Assembly: GCA_025356925.1 (NCBI GenBank)
Contig: JANXQE010000302.1
Span: forward strand, 1 to 11,390
Source: Limisphaerales bacterium
Lineage (GTDB): Bacteria; Verrucomicrobiota; Verrucomicrobiia; Limisphaerales; UBA8199
Direction: 5' to 3'
Length of the DNA stretch: 11,390 bases
Shown here: in pieces, positions 1 to 6,398 of the stretch
Layout: each line of letters starts with the position of its first letter
Numbering within the stretch: position 1 is the first letter of the stretch
Notes under the pieces: model-generated
Told to the model about the DNA's origin: nothing
Database searches by the model: none
The model's input: only the letters and a program-made list of their open reading frames with translations
Translations under genes and position numbers: made by a program

Positions 1-426
1 GGCCACCTCGTGCTCTCGACTTTGCACACCACCAATGCGGCCCAGTCCGTCAGCCGAATCCTCGATTTCTTCAAAGCCGATGAGCGCGAGCAGATTCGGC
101 GTCAGCTCGCCGGCACGCTTCAGGCGGTCATTTGTCAACGCATGGTGGGAACCCTCGCTGGCAGCATGACGCCGGCCGTCGAGATCATGATCAACACCGC
201 GACCGTTAAAAAGCTTATTGAAGAGAACCGGCTCGACAAGCTCCCGGCGGCGATCGAAACCGGTTTGGATGACGGGATGATCAATTTCAATCAAGCGTTG
301 TTCAACCTTGTCAAGCTGGGCAAAGTCGGCGAACAAGAGGCGTTGAGCAAGGCTTCCAATCCGCAGGCGCTCGAAATGAACTTCAAGGGGATTTTCCTCG
401 ACGAGGGACGCCGGATCCTGAGCTGA
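1..426 (+). CDS. PilT/PilU-family type IV pilus retraction ATPase, C-terminal part (5' end outside window)
   Basis: This is the C-terminal ~141 residues of a hexameric secretion ATPase that powers type IV pilus retraction at the inner face of the cytoplasmic membrane. The frame is open from base 1 and starts with GHLVLSTLHTTNA, the His-box stretch that follows Walker B in PilT, PilU and PilB relatives. The CQRMV segment (about residues 42-46) and AVEIMINT (about 59-66) correspond to the SQ.LV and A.EIM..T segments of PilT/PilU. The tail with FNQALFNL, then an acidic linker and no zinc-binding Cys pairs, looks more like PilU than PilT from memory, but the paralogue cannot be fixed without the N-terminal half. 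The stop is TGA at 424-426. The Walker A region lies upstream of the window. It converges with waaA across a 159-nt gap. Confidence 0.9.
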   Translation, partial: GHLVLSTLHTTNAAQSVSRILDFFKADEREQIRRQLAGTLQAVICQRMVGTLAGSMTPAVEIMINTATVKKLIEENRLDKLPAAIETGLDDGMINFNQALFNLVKLGKVGEQEALSKASNPQALEMNFKGIFLDEGRRILS

Positions 427-535
427 TTTTGGCACCCTGCCGCGGGTCCGAGGTCCACGCGGCTTCAGACCTGGCAAGTAACAGGCGCCCGGGAGATTGG
501 CGCCCGCCTTGTTGGGGTGTCGCTGCTCCTGGGCT

Positions 536-549
536 CTGCGCCGGCGCAG
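536..549. repeat. Perfect 14-bp palindrome in the convergent gap
   Basis: CTGCGCCGGCGCAG is its own reverse complement and could fold as a 5-bp stem with a CCGG loop. Just upstream, GGCGCC occurs at 484-489 and again at 499-504, giving a second GC-rich stem. Neither stem is followed by a T-run on either strand. A role in stopping convergent transcription from the pilus ATPase gene and waaA is possible but unproven. Confidence 0.45.
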
Positions 550-585
550 GGCTTTGGGACCGCCGAAGCTTGTCCATCCACGGCG

Positions 586-1911
586 CTACCTGGGCGCAAT
601 GTAGAGCTCTCCGCTGTCGAGATTTTTCACAATCATGTCCACCGTGCGATCGATAGCACCCAGGTTTTCACGGACCACCGCGAGCGCATTCTGTCCGAGC
701 GCCTCACGGCGGCTCTCATCCGAGAGGAGATTTCCCAGCGCCTCCTCCAGTTGTGCCGCGTCCCGGACCTGAACCGCGCCATCTTTAGCCAGAAAGCTCC
801 GCGCGACTTCGGCAAAGTTTTGCATGTTGGGGCCAAACACCATGGGTTTGCCCAGCGCACCCGGTTCAATCGGATTTTGGCCGCCTTGCGCCGTAATGCT
901 CTTGCCGATAAAAATCAAAGTTGCCTGCTGATAAAAGTACTTGAGCTCGCCGGTGGTGTTGACCAGGAGGCATTGGACGTCGTTGGGCGGATATTGCGTC
1001 GTGCGGCTAAGTTCAGTGCGATAAACGAACTTGATCCCGCGGGACTGCAATTCCCGGCTGACCTCGCGGCTTCGTTCAAAGTGCCGGGGAACCAAAATCA
1101 AAAACAAATCCTGAAATCGTTGGCGCAATCGAACAAAGAGATCGGCCAGCAGCGCCTCCTCGCCTGGATGCGTGCTGCCCGCGACGAGGATCTTCGCGGT
1201 TTGGGGCAACCCTAATTGTCGCAGCATGCCCGGGACATCGATGATGCGTCGCTCGTCGAGCTTAGCGGCGTCGAATTTTAAGCTGCCGACCACGTGAACC
1301 CGCTCCGGGCGGCAGCCCAATTCGCGCAACTTGACCGCATCGGCTTCGGTCTGAGCCCCGACACCCGCGAAGGCGGCGAAGAAGCGGCGAAACAGAAACC
1401 CTAAACGCTTGTACCTTGGAAAGGAGCGGTCCGAGAGCCGCGCGTTGACCAGGAACAGCGGAATGCGCAGGTCGCGTGCTTTCCAGATGAAGTTAGGCCA
1501 GATCTCCGCCTCGACCAGGACGATGGCTTCCGGGCGGATGGTATTGAGCGCGTGGGAAACGCAGCGTTTGTAATCCACGGGATAGTAAATCCGGCTGACA
1601 TGGCTGGGCAAACGCCGATCCAACTCCTCCATTCCGGTGGTGGTCGTGGTCGAGACGATTATTTTCAGGTTCGGCAGCCGAGGTTCCAGAGCACGAATCA
1701 GTTGGGTACAGACACCAACCTCGCCCACGCTGACAGCATGCATCCAGAGGGTCTGGCGATTGGTGATCGCTTGTTTGAACTTCGAGTCGAACCGGCCAAA
1801 CCGTTGGGCGAAGCCGCGCTGCCAATTGCCGCGGCGTTGCATCCTGAAGAAATAATAGGGCGATGCCAACACGAAAAAGATCGTGAACAGCAAGTTGTAA
1901 AGGGCACGCAT
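586..1911 (-). CDS. waaA: 3-deoxy-D-manno-octulosonic acid (Kdo) transferase
   Basis: WaaA (KdtA) transfers Kdo from CMP-Kdo to the lipid A precursor at the inner membrane, the step that starts the LPS inner core. From the ATG at 1911 the protein is 441 residues, normal for the family. It opens with a hydrophobic anchor (about 4-22). HAVSVGE at 58-64 carries the conserved catalytic Glu of the N-terminal GT30 domain, and LVNARLSDRSFPRYK lies at about 154-168. The C-terminal nucleotide-sugar half shows VGSLKFD (208-214), AGSTHPGEE (244-252), VPRHFERS (274-281) and GGQNPIEPGALGKP (343-356). The frame is open back to an ATG at 2034, but those 41 extra residues are not family-like and precede the expected membrane anchor, so I chose 1911. 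No clear Shine-Dalgarno precedes either start. Kdo2 versus single-Kdo specificity cannot be read from sequence. Confidence 0.95.
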   Translation of the reverse strand: MRALYNLLFTIFFVLASPYYFFRMQRRGNWQRGFAQRFGRFDSKFKQAITNRQTLWMHAVSVGEVGVCTQLIRALEPRLPNLKIIVSTTTTTGMEELDRRLPSHVSRIYYPVDYKRCVSHALNTIRPEAIVLVEAEIWPNFIWKARDLRIPLFLVNARLSDRSFPRYKRLGFLFRRFFAAFAGVGAQTEADAVKLRELGCRPERVHVVGSLKFDAAKLDERRIIDVPGMLRQLGLPQTAKILVAGSTHPGEEALLADLFVRLRQRFQDLFLILVPRHFERSREVSRELQSRGIKFVYRTELSRTTQYPPNDVQCLLVNTTGELKYFYQQATLIFIGKSITAQGGQNPIEPGALGKPMVFGPNMQNFAEVARSFLAKDGAVQVRDAAQLEEALGNLLSDESRREALGQNALAVVRENLGAIDRTVDMIVKNLDSGELYIAPR

Positions 1912-2037
1912 TAGGGAGAGGTTTGCACCTATTCGCCGCGAATGTTGGGCAATTGGCGTGCTTTGCGCAAAGAGATTCTGAGCGACAACGATTCTCTCGG
2001 GCTTCTTGACCGATGGACTTTTCGGTGGATCCAACCG

Positions 2038-2232
2038 ATGATTAGGATATCAATCGGCGTGGAAGTTTCCGAAACCATTCAGTGCCCTTTTTGCGGGCAA
2101 GCTTTCGAGGTCATGATCGACACGAGCGTTGCCGAGCAGCGCTTTACCACTGATTGTGAAGTGTGCTGCCGGCCATTCGAGATCATCGCGCAATGTGAGC
2201 CGGGTGAAGTGTTGAGTGTCGAAACGCGATGA
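2038..2232 (+). CDS. CPXCG-motif cysteine-rich small protein (zinc-ribbon-like)
   Basis: This 64-residue protein carries two Cys pairs: CPFCG at 16-20 and DCEVCCRP at 39-46. Together they form the CPXCG...C..CC.P pattern of the Cys_rich_CPXG family (PF14255). Members are small, probably metal-binding proteins of unknown role; zinc binding is inferred from the paired cysteines. The ATG at 2038 has a GGTGGA purine stretch about 10 nt upstream. A GTG at 2059 would give a 57-residue version that also contains both Cys pairs. The upstream ATG at 1942 would add 32 residues unlike the family and run into the region divergent from waaA. The next gene begins 52 nt downstream. Confidence 0.85.
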   Translation: MIRISIGVEVSETIQCPFCGQAFEVMIDTSVAEQRFTTDCEVCCRPFEIIAQCEPGEVLSVETR

Positions 2233-2284
2233 TTTCTTTATGTCCATCGGACTCCGTTCTCGCTAAGGTCCTCGGCACTCAAAT

Positions 2285-2590
2285 ATGAATCAAAACACAG
2301 TTCTGTGGATCTATATTGTTCTGCTGTTGGTCGGCGGCATGATTGGATTTCTAAAAGCGGGCAGCAAAATCTCGTTGATCACCTCGTCCGTGGCGGCCGC
2401 GTTGCTCATCCTCACGGTGATGCCGGGTGTGTTCACCTTCACGTTTCGGCGCAACCTGGCGGACATCATCATGGCCGCGCTGCTGATCGTCTTTGCCATC
2501 CGGCTGACCAAGACGCGAAAGTTTATGCCGAGCGGGATGATGCTGGTATTAACCCTGGCTGCGCTGGCGCTGCGACACCTGGCTGTATAA
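2285..2590 (+). CDS. TMEM14-like (UPF0136) small integral membrane protein
   Basis: A 101-residue, very hydrophobic protein with four predicted helices at about 5-22, 29-49, 59-75 and 82-98. GMIGFLKAGSKISLITS at 18-34 matches the glycine-rich G..GF.KAGS..SL segment of the TMEM14 family (PF03647), which includes eukaryotic mitochondrial TMEM14 and bacterial homologues of unknown function. Length and topology fit the family. The positive loops RR (55-56) and KTRK (76-79) give topology hints only. The ATG is preceded by CTCAAAT with no Shine-Dalgarno. It lies 52 nt after the CPXCG gene and 127 nt before the TPR gene, so co-transcription is possible. Bacterial members have no established role. 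Confidence 0.83.
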   Translation: MNQNTVLWIYIVLLLVGGMIGFLKAGSKISLITSSVAAALLILTVMPGVFTFTFRRNLADIIMAALLIVFAIRLTKTRKFMPSGMMLVLTLAALALRHLAV

Positions 2591-2717
2591 CTCCCCAGAC
2601 AACGACCTGGTCTTGGGTTTTCACGAGGAAAAGCATTCCTGCGATCGCAAAAGCGAATTGAGTTTTGACGGGTTTCAGTGATGTTTGCTAAGTCAGGTGA
2701 TGGGTTGAAGGTGAACC

Positions 2718-4079
2718 ATGAACCAGGCGATCGCCACGTTTTTCTCGCTGCTGTTCTTGGGGGTTGGATTTATTACTATCCCCTGGGTCCTGACCGTTCG
2801 GCTAACGCCAGAAAACAAGCGCAAAAGGGTTCTGCGTTGGCTGCTCGCCTGGTCGATTCGAGGCGTGGTGCTGCCAGTGGCACTTTGGGCCATGATCAAT
2901 CTGGGTGTTTCCTGGTACCTCCGGCCCTTTATGCCCGAGGTGCAAGCCGCACAGAATCGTGGCGGACCCTGGGTGCCTGTGTACCTTCGGGTGGTCGGGA
3001 TGGGCCTGTTCAGCGTCAGTTCTTACTGGAGCGCAATCACGCTGGGGTGGCTGCTCACCAGCGCCGCCTGCGCAGCGGAGCAGACGTCGCGCAAACAGTT
3101 CAATCCCCTCGTCCTCACCTGCTTGCTGGGCTTAGGGATTCCGGTCGGGATCATCCTGCTGTTCGGCGGTTTGCCTGCCGCGGGCCTGGCGGGCACGCTC
3201 CTTTTGGCGCCCATGGTCGGATACGGTCGCGACATTCTGCAGCCCCGCAAACTGCCCCCGATGTATACCCGCGCGGTGGCGCGCATCAAATTCGGCAAGT
3301 ACAGCGAGGCAGAATCAGAGATCATTAAGGAATTGGAGAACTGGGAAGATGATTTTGAGGGCTGGCTCATGCTGGCAGAATTGTACGCCAATCATTTCAA
3401 CGACCTCGGCGAAGCGGAGCGAACCATCATCGAGTTGTGCGAGCAACCCACGGTCACGGCGTCGCAGATGGCGGTGGCGTTGCATCGACTGGCCGAGTGG
3501 CAGCTCAAGCTCGCGCAGGATCCCGTCGCCGCGCGGCGTGTGTTGCAGATCGTTTGCGACCGTCTGAAGGGCACGCACCTGGCCCGAATGGCTCAGCTTC
3601 GGATCAACCAACTGCCCGCCTCGGCGGTTGAACTGCGCGAGCAGCAGACCGCCCAAACGATACGTCTGCCGGCGCTCGGCGATCAACTGGACATACCGCC
3701 AGAAACAACGGGTCTGGATCGCAACAAAGCGGCCAAGCTGGCCAATGCGTGTGTCGAACAGCTCAAACAGAATCCCGATAATGTCGCCGCGCGTGAAAAG
3801 CTCGCCAGGATATTCGTCGAGTGTTTGGACAAGGCGTTGCCTGGGATCGAGCAGATCACTCTCTTGCTCGAGATGCCGGACCGGTCGGATTCTGAGCGGG
3901 CCGGATGGCTCGGCCTGATTGCCTCCTGGCATATCAAGTATCGCCAGGACGTTGAGGCCGGCCGACAGTATTTGGAACGTCTGGTCGAGGAGTTCCCCGC
4001 CAGCGCACAAGCCTTTGCGGCGCGGCGCCGGCTTGAATTGCTCGACCGGCAGCTCAAGCACAGGCGGCAGCGAACCTGA
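2718..4079 (+). CDS. Membrane-anchored TPR-repeat protein of unknown function
   Basis: The 453-residue protein has two halves. The N-terminal ~170 residues are membrane-embedded, with hydrophobic stretches at about 8-25, 41-66, 88-116 and 131-168, broken by a basic loop at 33-40. The remainder is soluble and helical, with tetratricopeptide-like repeats: RIKFGKYSEAESEIIKEL at about 189-206, a WLMLAELYAN segment at 216-225, and further helices at 256-284, 336-371 and 395-450. RQYLERLVEEFPASAQA (416-432) is a typical last TPR helix pair. TPR modules bind other proteins, so a scaffold or assembly role is plausible, but no partner is evident. GAAGGTGA about 5 nt before the ATG is a good Shine-Dalgarno, one of the few clear ones here. 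The ABC ATPase gene starts 13 nt after the TGA, suggesting one transcript. Confidence 0.8.
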   Translation: MNQAIATFFSLLFLGVGFITIPWVLTVRLTPENKRKRVLRWLLAWSIRGVVLPVALWAMINLGVSWYLRPFMPEVQAAQNRGGPWVPVYLRVVGMGLFSVSSYWSAITLGWLLTSAACAAEQTSRKQFNPLVLTCLLGLGIPVGIILLFGGLPAAGLAGTLLLAPMVGYGRDILQPRKLPPMYTRAVARIKFGKYSEAESEIIKELENWEDDFEGWLMLAELYANHFNDLGEAERTIIELCEQPTVTASQMAVALHRLAEWQLKLAQDPVAARRVLQIVCDRLKGTHLARMAQLRINQLPASAVELREQQTAQTIRLPALGDQLDIPPETTGLDRNKAAKLANACVEQLKQNPDNVAAREKLARIFVECLDKALPGIEQITLLLEMPDRSDSERAGWLGLIASWHIKYRQDVEAGRQYLERLVEEFPASAQAFAARRRLELLDRQLKHRRQRT

Positions 4080-4092
4080 CCAGAGTTGCCCC

Positions 4093-5652
4093 ATGAGTTT
4101 GCGCCACCCCATGAAGCCGATTCCGTTTCTCTCGCTCAAAGACGCCACTTTCCGTCTCGGAGACCGGCTGGTGTTTGAGAATTCAACCTTGACCTTTCAT
4201 CGAAACGAACAGTGGGCGATCATTGGGCCAAACGGCTCTGGCAAGTCGGTTTTGGCAGACGCACTGCGCGGCCGCCTGCCCCTACTGCACGGCGAGTTGC
4301 GCTATCATTTCTCACCGCCTCCGGGACTCAGCCCGGAGGAAACCATTGGCCATGTCGCGTTTGAGGATCGCAAATCCGAAATCCACGGAACCGTCGTCCA
4401 ATCCCGATGGACCCGCTCCGAGGAGGAAGGCTCGCTCTTGGTGAGCGATTTTCTCTCTTACGAGCGGGTGATGGAGATCAACCCTTTCGAAGTGACGCCC
4501 AGGCATGCGGTGGCTCAGCCGGCGTTCGAACGGCGAAAAGGCCGGGCGATCAGCCTGTTACAAGTCGGCGGCTTTCTGCGTCGGACGCTGCTTTCCTTGT
4601 CCAACGGCGAACGACAGCGCGTCCAACTCGCGCGCGCGCTGGCCCAACCCCTGCGCCTCTTGATGCTCGACGAGCCGTACGTCGGCATGGATCCCGAGAC
4701 GCGAGGTTACTTTCACCGCGTGCTGGAGCGCCTGCCTAACACACGGTTGCGGGTGCTCCTCATCACGGCGCGCGTCGATGACCTGCCGCGACACATTACT
4801 CACCTGCTCTGTGTCGAGGGATGCCACGTGGCACGCGCTGGACCACGCGCAGAAGTGTTATCCCGGAGGAGTGCCCGAGGGCGATCGGGCTCCGTCACCA
4901 ACGCGCGGCAATTCACGCCCCCCAATCGGGCACCGGCACAACGCACTGTCAGCGCGCGGCCGCTCGCAGTCAGCCTGATCGAGCTTCGGAATGTGACCGT
5001 GCGTTATGGGACCAGCGTCATTCTTCACGACCTCAACTGGAGCGTTCGTGAAGGTGAAAGCTGGGCCTTGCTCGGTCCGAACGGCTCAGGAAAAACCACG
5101 GTGTTGAGCCTCATCCTCGGCGATCATCCGCAAGCGTACATGAACGAGGTGATCGTTTTCGGCAAACGGCGCGGCGACGGCGAGTCGGTATGGAACCTCA
5201 AGAGGAACATCGGTTGGGTCTCTCCAGAGTTGCAGTTGCATTTCGACGACTCGGTTTCCGTCGCTGATGTGGTCCTCTCCGGCTTCCATCAGACGATCGG
5301 CCTTTTTGAAACTCCCACACGACGCCAGTCTGCAGCGGCCCGCCGCTGGTTGAGTCACTTCGGGTTGCTGGAATTTGCTGATCTCCCCCTGTTTTCTCGA
5401 TCAGCCGGTTTGCAGCGAATGACGTTGTTAGCTCGGGCGTTGGTTAAAAAACCCCGCTTGTTGATCCTGGATGAACCTTGCCAGGGTTTGGACCCGGCCC
5501 ATCGGGACCTGATTATCCGAAACGTCGACGCGCTCATCCGCGCGCGGTCGGTCACCGCGATTTTTGTAACTCACCGGCCGGAGGAAATCCCCAGGTCGAT
5601 AAAACGCGTGCTCCGACTCGCGCGGCGGCCAACCGGAGTTCAAGGCTCTTGA
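4093..5652 (+). CDS. modF: ModF/PhrA-like tandem ABC ATPase
   Basis: This 519-residue cytosolic protein has two ABC nucleotide-binding domains in one chain and no membrane segment, the layout of E. coli ModF (PhrA), linked to the mod locus but of unsettled function. Domain 1 has Walker A GPNGSGKS (45-52), signature LSNGERQRV (169-177) and Walker B LRLLMLDEP (187-195). Domain 2 has Walker A GPNGSGKTT (328-336), Walker B RLLILDEP (455-462) and an H-loop His at 494. The LGDHPQAYMNEVIVFGKRRG stretch (342-361) closely matches the ModF second domain. Residues about 255-292 form an Arg/Pro/Ala-rich linker. Domain 2's signature is degenerate (SRSAGLQRM, 435-443), and domain 1 has ITARVDDL where the H-loop His is expected. 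The open frame extends back to 3919, but homology begins after 4093; ATG 4111 is an equally possible start. It follows the TPR gene by 13 nt. No permease or molybdate-binding gene is nearby. Confidence 0.88.
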   Translation: MSLRHPMKPIPFLSLKDATFRLGDRLVFENSTLTFHRNEQWAIIGPNGSGKSVLADALRGRLPLLHGELRYHFSPPPGLSPEETIGHVAFEDRKSEIHGTVVQSRWTRSEEEGSLLVSDFLSYERVMEINPFEVTPRHAVAQPAFERRKGRAISLLQVGGFLRRTLLSLSNGERQRVQLARALAQPLRLLMLDEPYVGMDPETRGYFHRVLERLPNTRLRVLLITARVDDLPRHITHLLCVEGCHVARAGPRAEVLSRRSARGRSGSVTNARQFTPPNRAPAQRTVSARPLAVSLIELRNVTVRYGTSVILHDLNWSVREGESWALLGPNGSGKTTVLSLILGDHPQAYMNEVIVFGKRRGDGESVWNLKRNIGWVSPELQLHFDDSVSVADVVLSGFHQTIGLFETPTRRQSAAARRWLSHFGLLEFADLPLFSRSAGLQRMTLLARALVKKPRLLILDEPCQGLDPAHRDLIIRNVDALIRARSVTAIFVTHRPEEIPRSIKRVLRLARRPTGVQGS

Positions 5653-5776
5653 TTTCGCGGGCTTGCCGCCACTGCCCTACGTCTGCAGAGTACTTCCCGA
5701 GAAATCCATCGGCCAGATTCCCACATTCGATGGAGGCCGGCCTGTTGCAGGGGGGGCCAAGCGGACTTCAACACCA

Positions 5777-5797
5777 GAGGAGGACGTAATCCTCCTC
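5777..5797. repeat. 8-bp perfect stem-loop downstream of the ABC gene
   Basis: GAGGAGGA (5777-5784), a CGTAA loop, and TCCTCCTC (5790-5797) form a perfect hairpin 125 nt after the ABC stop. No T-run follows, so it is not a classic intrinsic terminator. It could be an RNA-stabilising 3' stem or part of a dispersed repeat. Confidence 0.5.
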
Positions 5798-5848
5798 CTC
5801 ACAGTGACCCTCCAGAAACGGTGAGTTACGCGTTCTGAATTATTTTGC

Positions 5849-5860
5849 CTCGGCGCCGAG
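5849..5860. promoter_or_regulatory. 12-bp perfect palindrome upstream of the DUF2007 gene
   Basis: CTCGGCGCCGAG is perfectly symmetric and ends 18 nt before the ATG of the DUF2007 gene. It is flanked by AT-rich DNA (TATTTT on the left, TAAATT on the right). The position suits an operator or a 5' UTR hairpin. No regulator is recognisable, so the function is open. Confidence 0.35.
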
Positions 5861-5878
5861 TTGGGCTAAATTAACCTC

Positions 5879-6118
5879 ATGGCAATTGGGACCATCTACC
5901 GCGCCTTCAACCCGGCCGATGCGCATTTGGTTCGCTCGCGGCTCGAGGCGGCGGGCTTTCACGCCGTCGTAACCAACGAACTCTCGGCGCTCAGCATGGA
6001 CGGCTATGCCCTGGCCGCTGGCGGCATCCTCGTGCAGGTGCCTGAAGGGGAGGCTTCCGAGGCGCAGGATTTCCTGGCTCACAGCACCCCGGTGGATGAT
6101 GCGGGGGAAGCCAGCTAA
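5879..6118 (+). CDS. DUF2007 (PF09413) putative signal-transducing small protein
   Basis: The 79-residue protein opens with a short beta strand and YRAFNPADAHLVRSRLEAAG (about 7-26), the characteristic start of DUF2007: a strand, then a helix reading roughly '.a.lvr..LeaaGi.a'. A second strand (FHAVVTNE) and a later strand with GILVQVPEGEASEAQDFL follow, giving a ferredoxin-like or ACT-like alpha/beta fold. The family is described as putative signal-transducing, but no ligand or partner is established for this member. Length is typical, with a short acidic tail. The ATG follows an AT-rich leader (GGCTAAATTAACCTC) without a Shine-Dalgarno. It is probably monocistronic: gaps of 226 nt before and about 280 nt after separate it from its neighbours. 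Confidence 0.82.
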   Translation: MAIGTIYRAFNPADAHLVRSRLEAAGFHAVVTNELSALSMDGYALAAGGILVQVPEGEASEAQDFLAHSTPVDDAGEAS

Positions 6119-6132
6119 CGCCGGCGCTCGGA

Positions 6133-6152
6133 CGTTCCTCTCCGCAGGAACG
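6133..6152. repeat. Short inverted repeat, candidate dispersed REP-like element
   Basis: CGTTCCT (6133-6139) and AGGAACG (6146-6152) pair across the loop CTCCGC. Conceptual translations over it give RTFLSAG on the plus strand and PAERNVRAPA on the minus strand. I associate such peptides with spurious ORFs over intergenic repeats in Verrucomicrobia. That link is from memory, so the repeat-family assignment is an inference, while the hairpin is seen directly. It sits 15 nt after the DUF2007 stop. Confidence 0.45.
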
Positions 6153-6253
6153 ACCGATGACTCAGGCCCCAGCATCTCGGCAGGCGATGTGTACACAAAC
6201 CCTTTTGAACAATGTTAGTTGACTCCGCTCCGCTAACGCCCGGCATACTCACC

Positions 6254-6290
6254 AATTAAAAACTAAGAATTAAAAATTCAAAACTCCCTA
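6254..6290. repeat. AT-rich island with a 9-bp direct repeat
   Basis: AATTAAAAA occurs at 6254-6262 and again at 6268-6276, a 14-bp period, inside a strongly AT-rich stretch within GC-rich DNA. It lies immediately upstream of, and partly inside, the open frame of the FAD-linked oxidase. It could be a promoter UP-element or -10 region, or an unstructured translation leader. Confidence 0.5.
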
Positions 6291-6398
6291 ATAACGTCGC
6301 TCCAGCGCCTGCTTCCTCGAGGCGAGGTTTCCTGTACCGCCGCGGTCCTCGCTGAGCATTCAAAAGACAAGTGGTTCGCAGCCCATCCGCCGGAAGCG
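6267..6398 (+). other. N-terminal coding extension of the FAD oxidase without a canonical start
   Basis: The oxidase frame stays open back to the TAA at 6264-6266. The in-frame translation reads ...LQRLLPRGEV..., then AEHSKDKWFAAHPPEAVVFP across the GTG at 6399. This resembles the usual N-terminus of GlcD-type oxidases (LL....V..d...l..ys.D.......P.avVfP). Nevertheless there is no in-frame ATG, GTG or TTG between the stop and 6399. The only near-cognate codons are ATT (6276), ATA (6291) and CTG (6309). Starting at ATT 6276 would give a 456-residue protein of normal length. I interpret this as a genuine coding segment with a rare start codon, a sequencing error or a lost start. Confidence 0.7.

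Noticed and set aside
517..1215. 232-residue plus-strand open frame
   Set aside because: It lies antisense to the strongly supported waaA coding sequence and has no family-like motifs; it is a shadow of GC-rich codon usage.
1912..2034. Longer waaA with start at 2034
   Set aside because: The extra 41 residues precede the family's normal N-terminal membrane anchor and occupy the divergent promoter region.
3919..4092. Longer ABC ATPase starting inside the TPR gene
   Set aside because: The added residues are an out-of-frame reading of the TPR gene end and show no ABC-like sequence; ATG 4093 or 4111 fits the family.
3315..4148. 277-residue minus-strand open frame
   Set aside because: It is antisense to the TPR protein and the ABC gene start; the forward frame has a Shine-Dalgarno and helical repeats, and this frame has none.
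5840..6196. 118-residue minus-strand open frame
   Set aside because: It is antisense to the DUF2007 gene and contains the ERNVRAP string that I attribute to an intergenic repeat.
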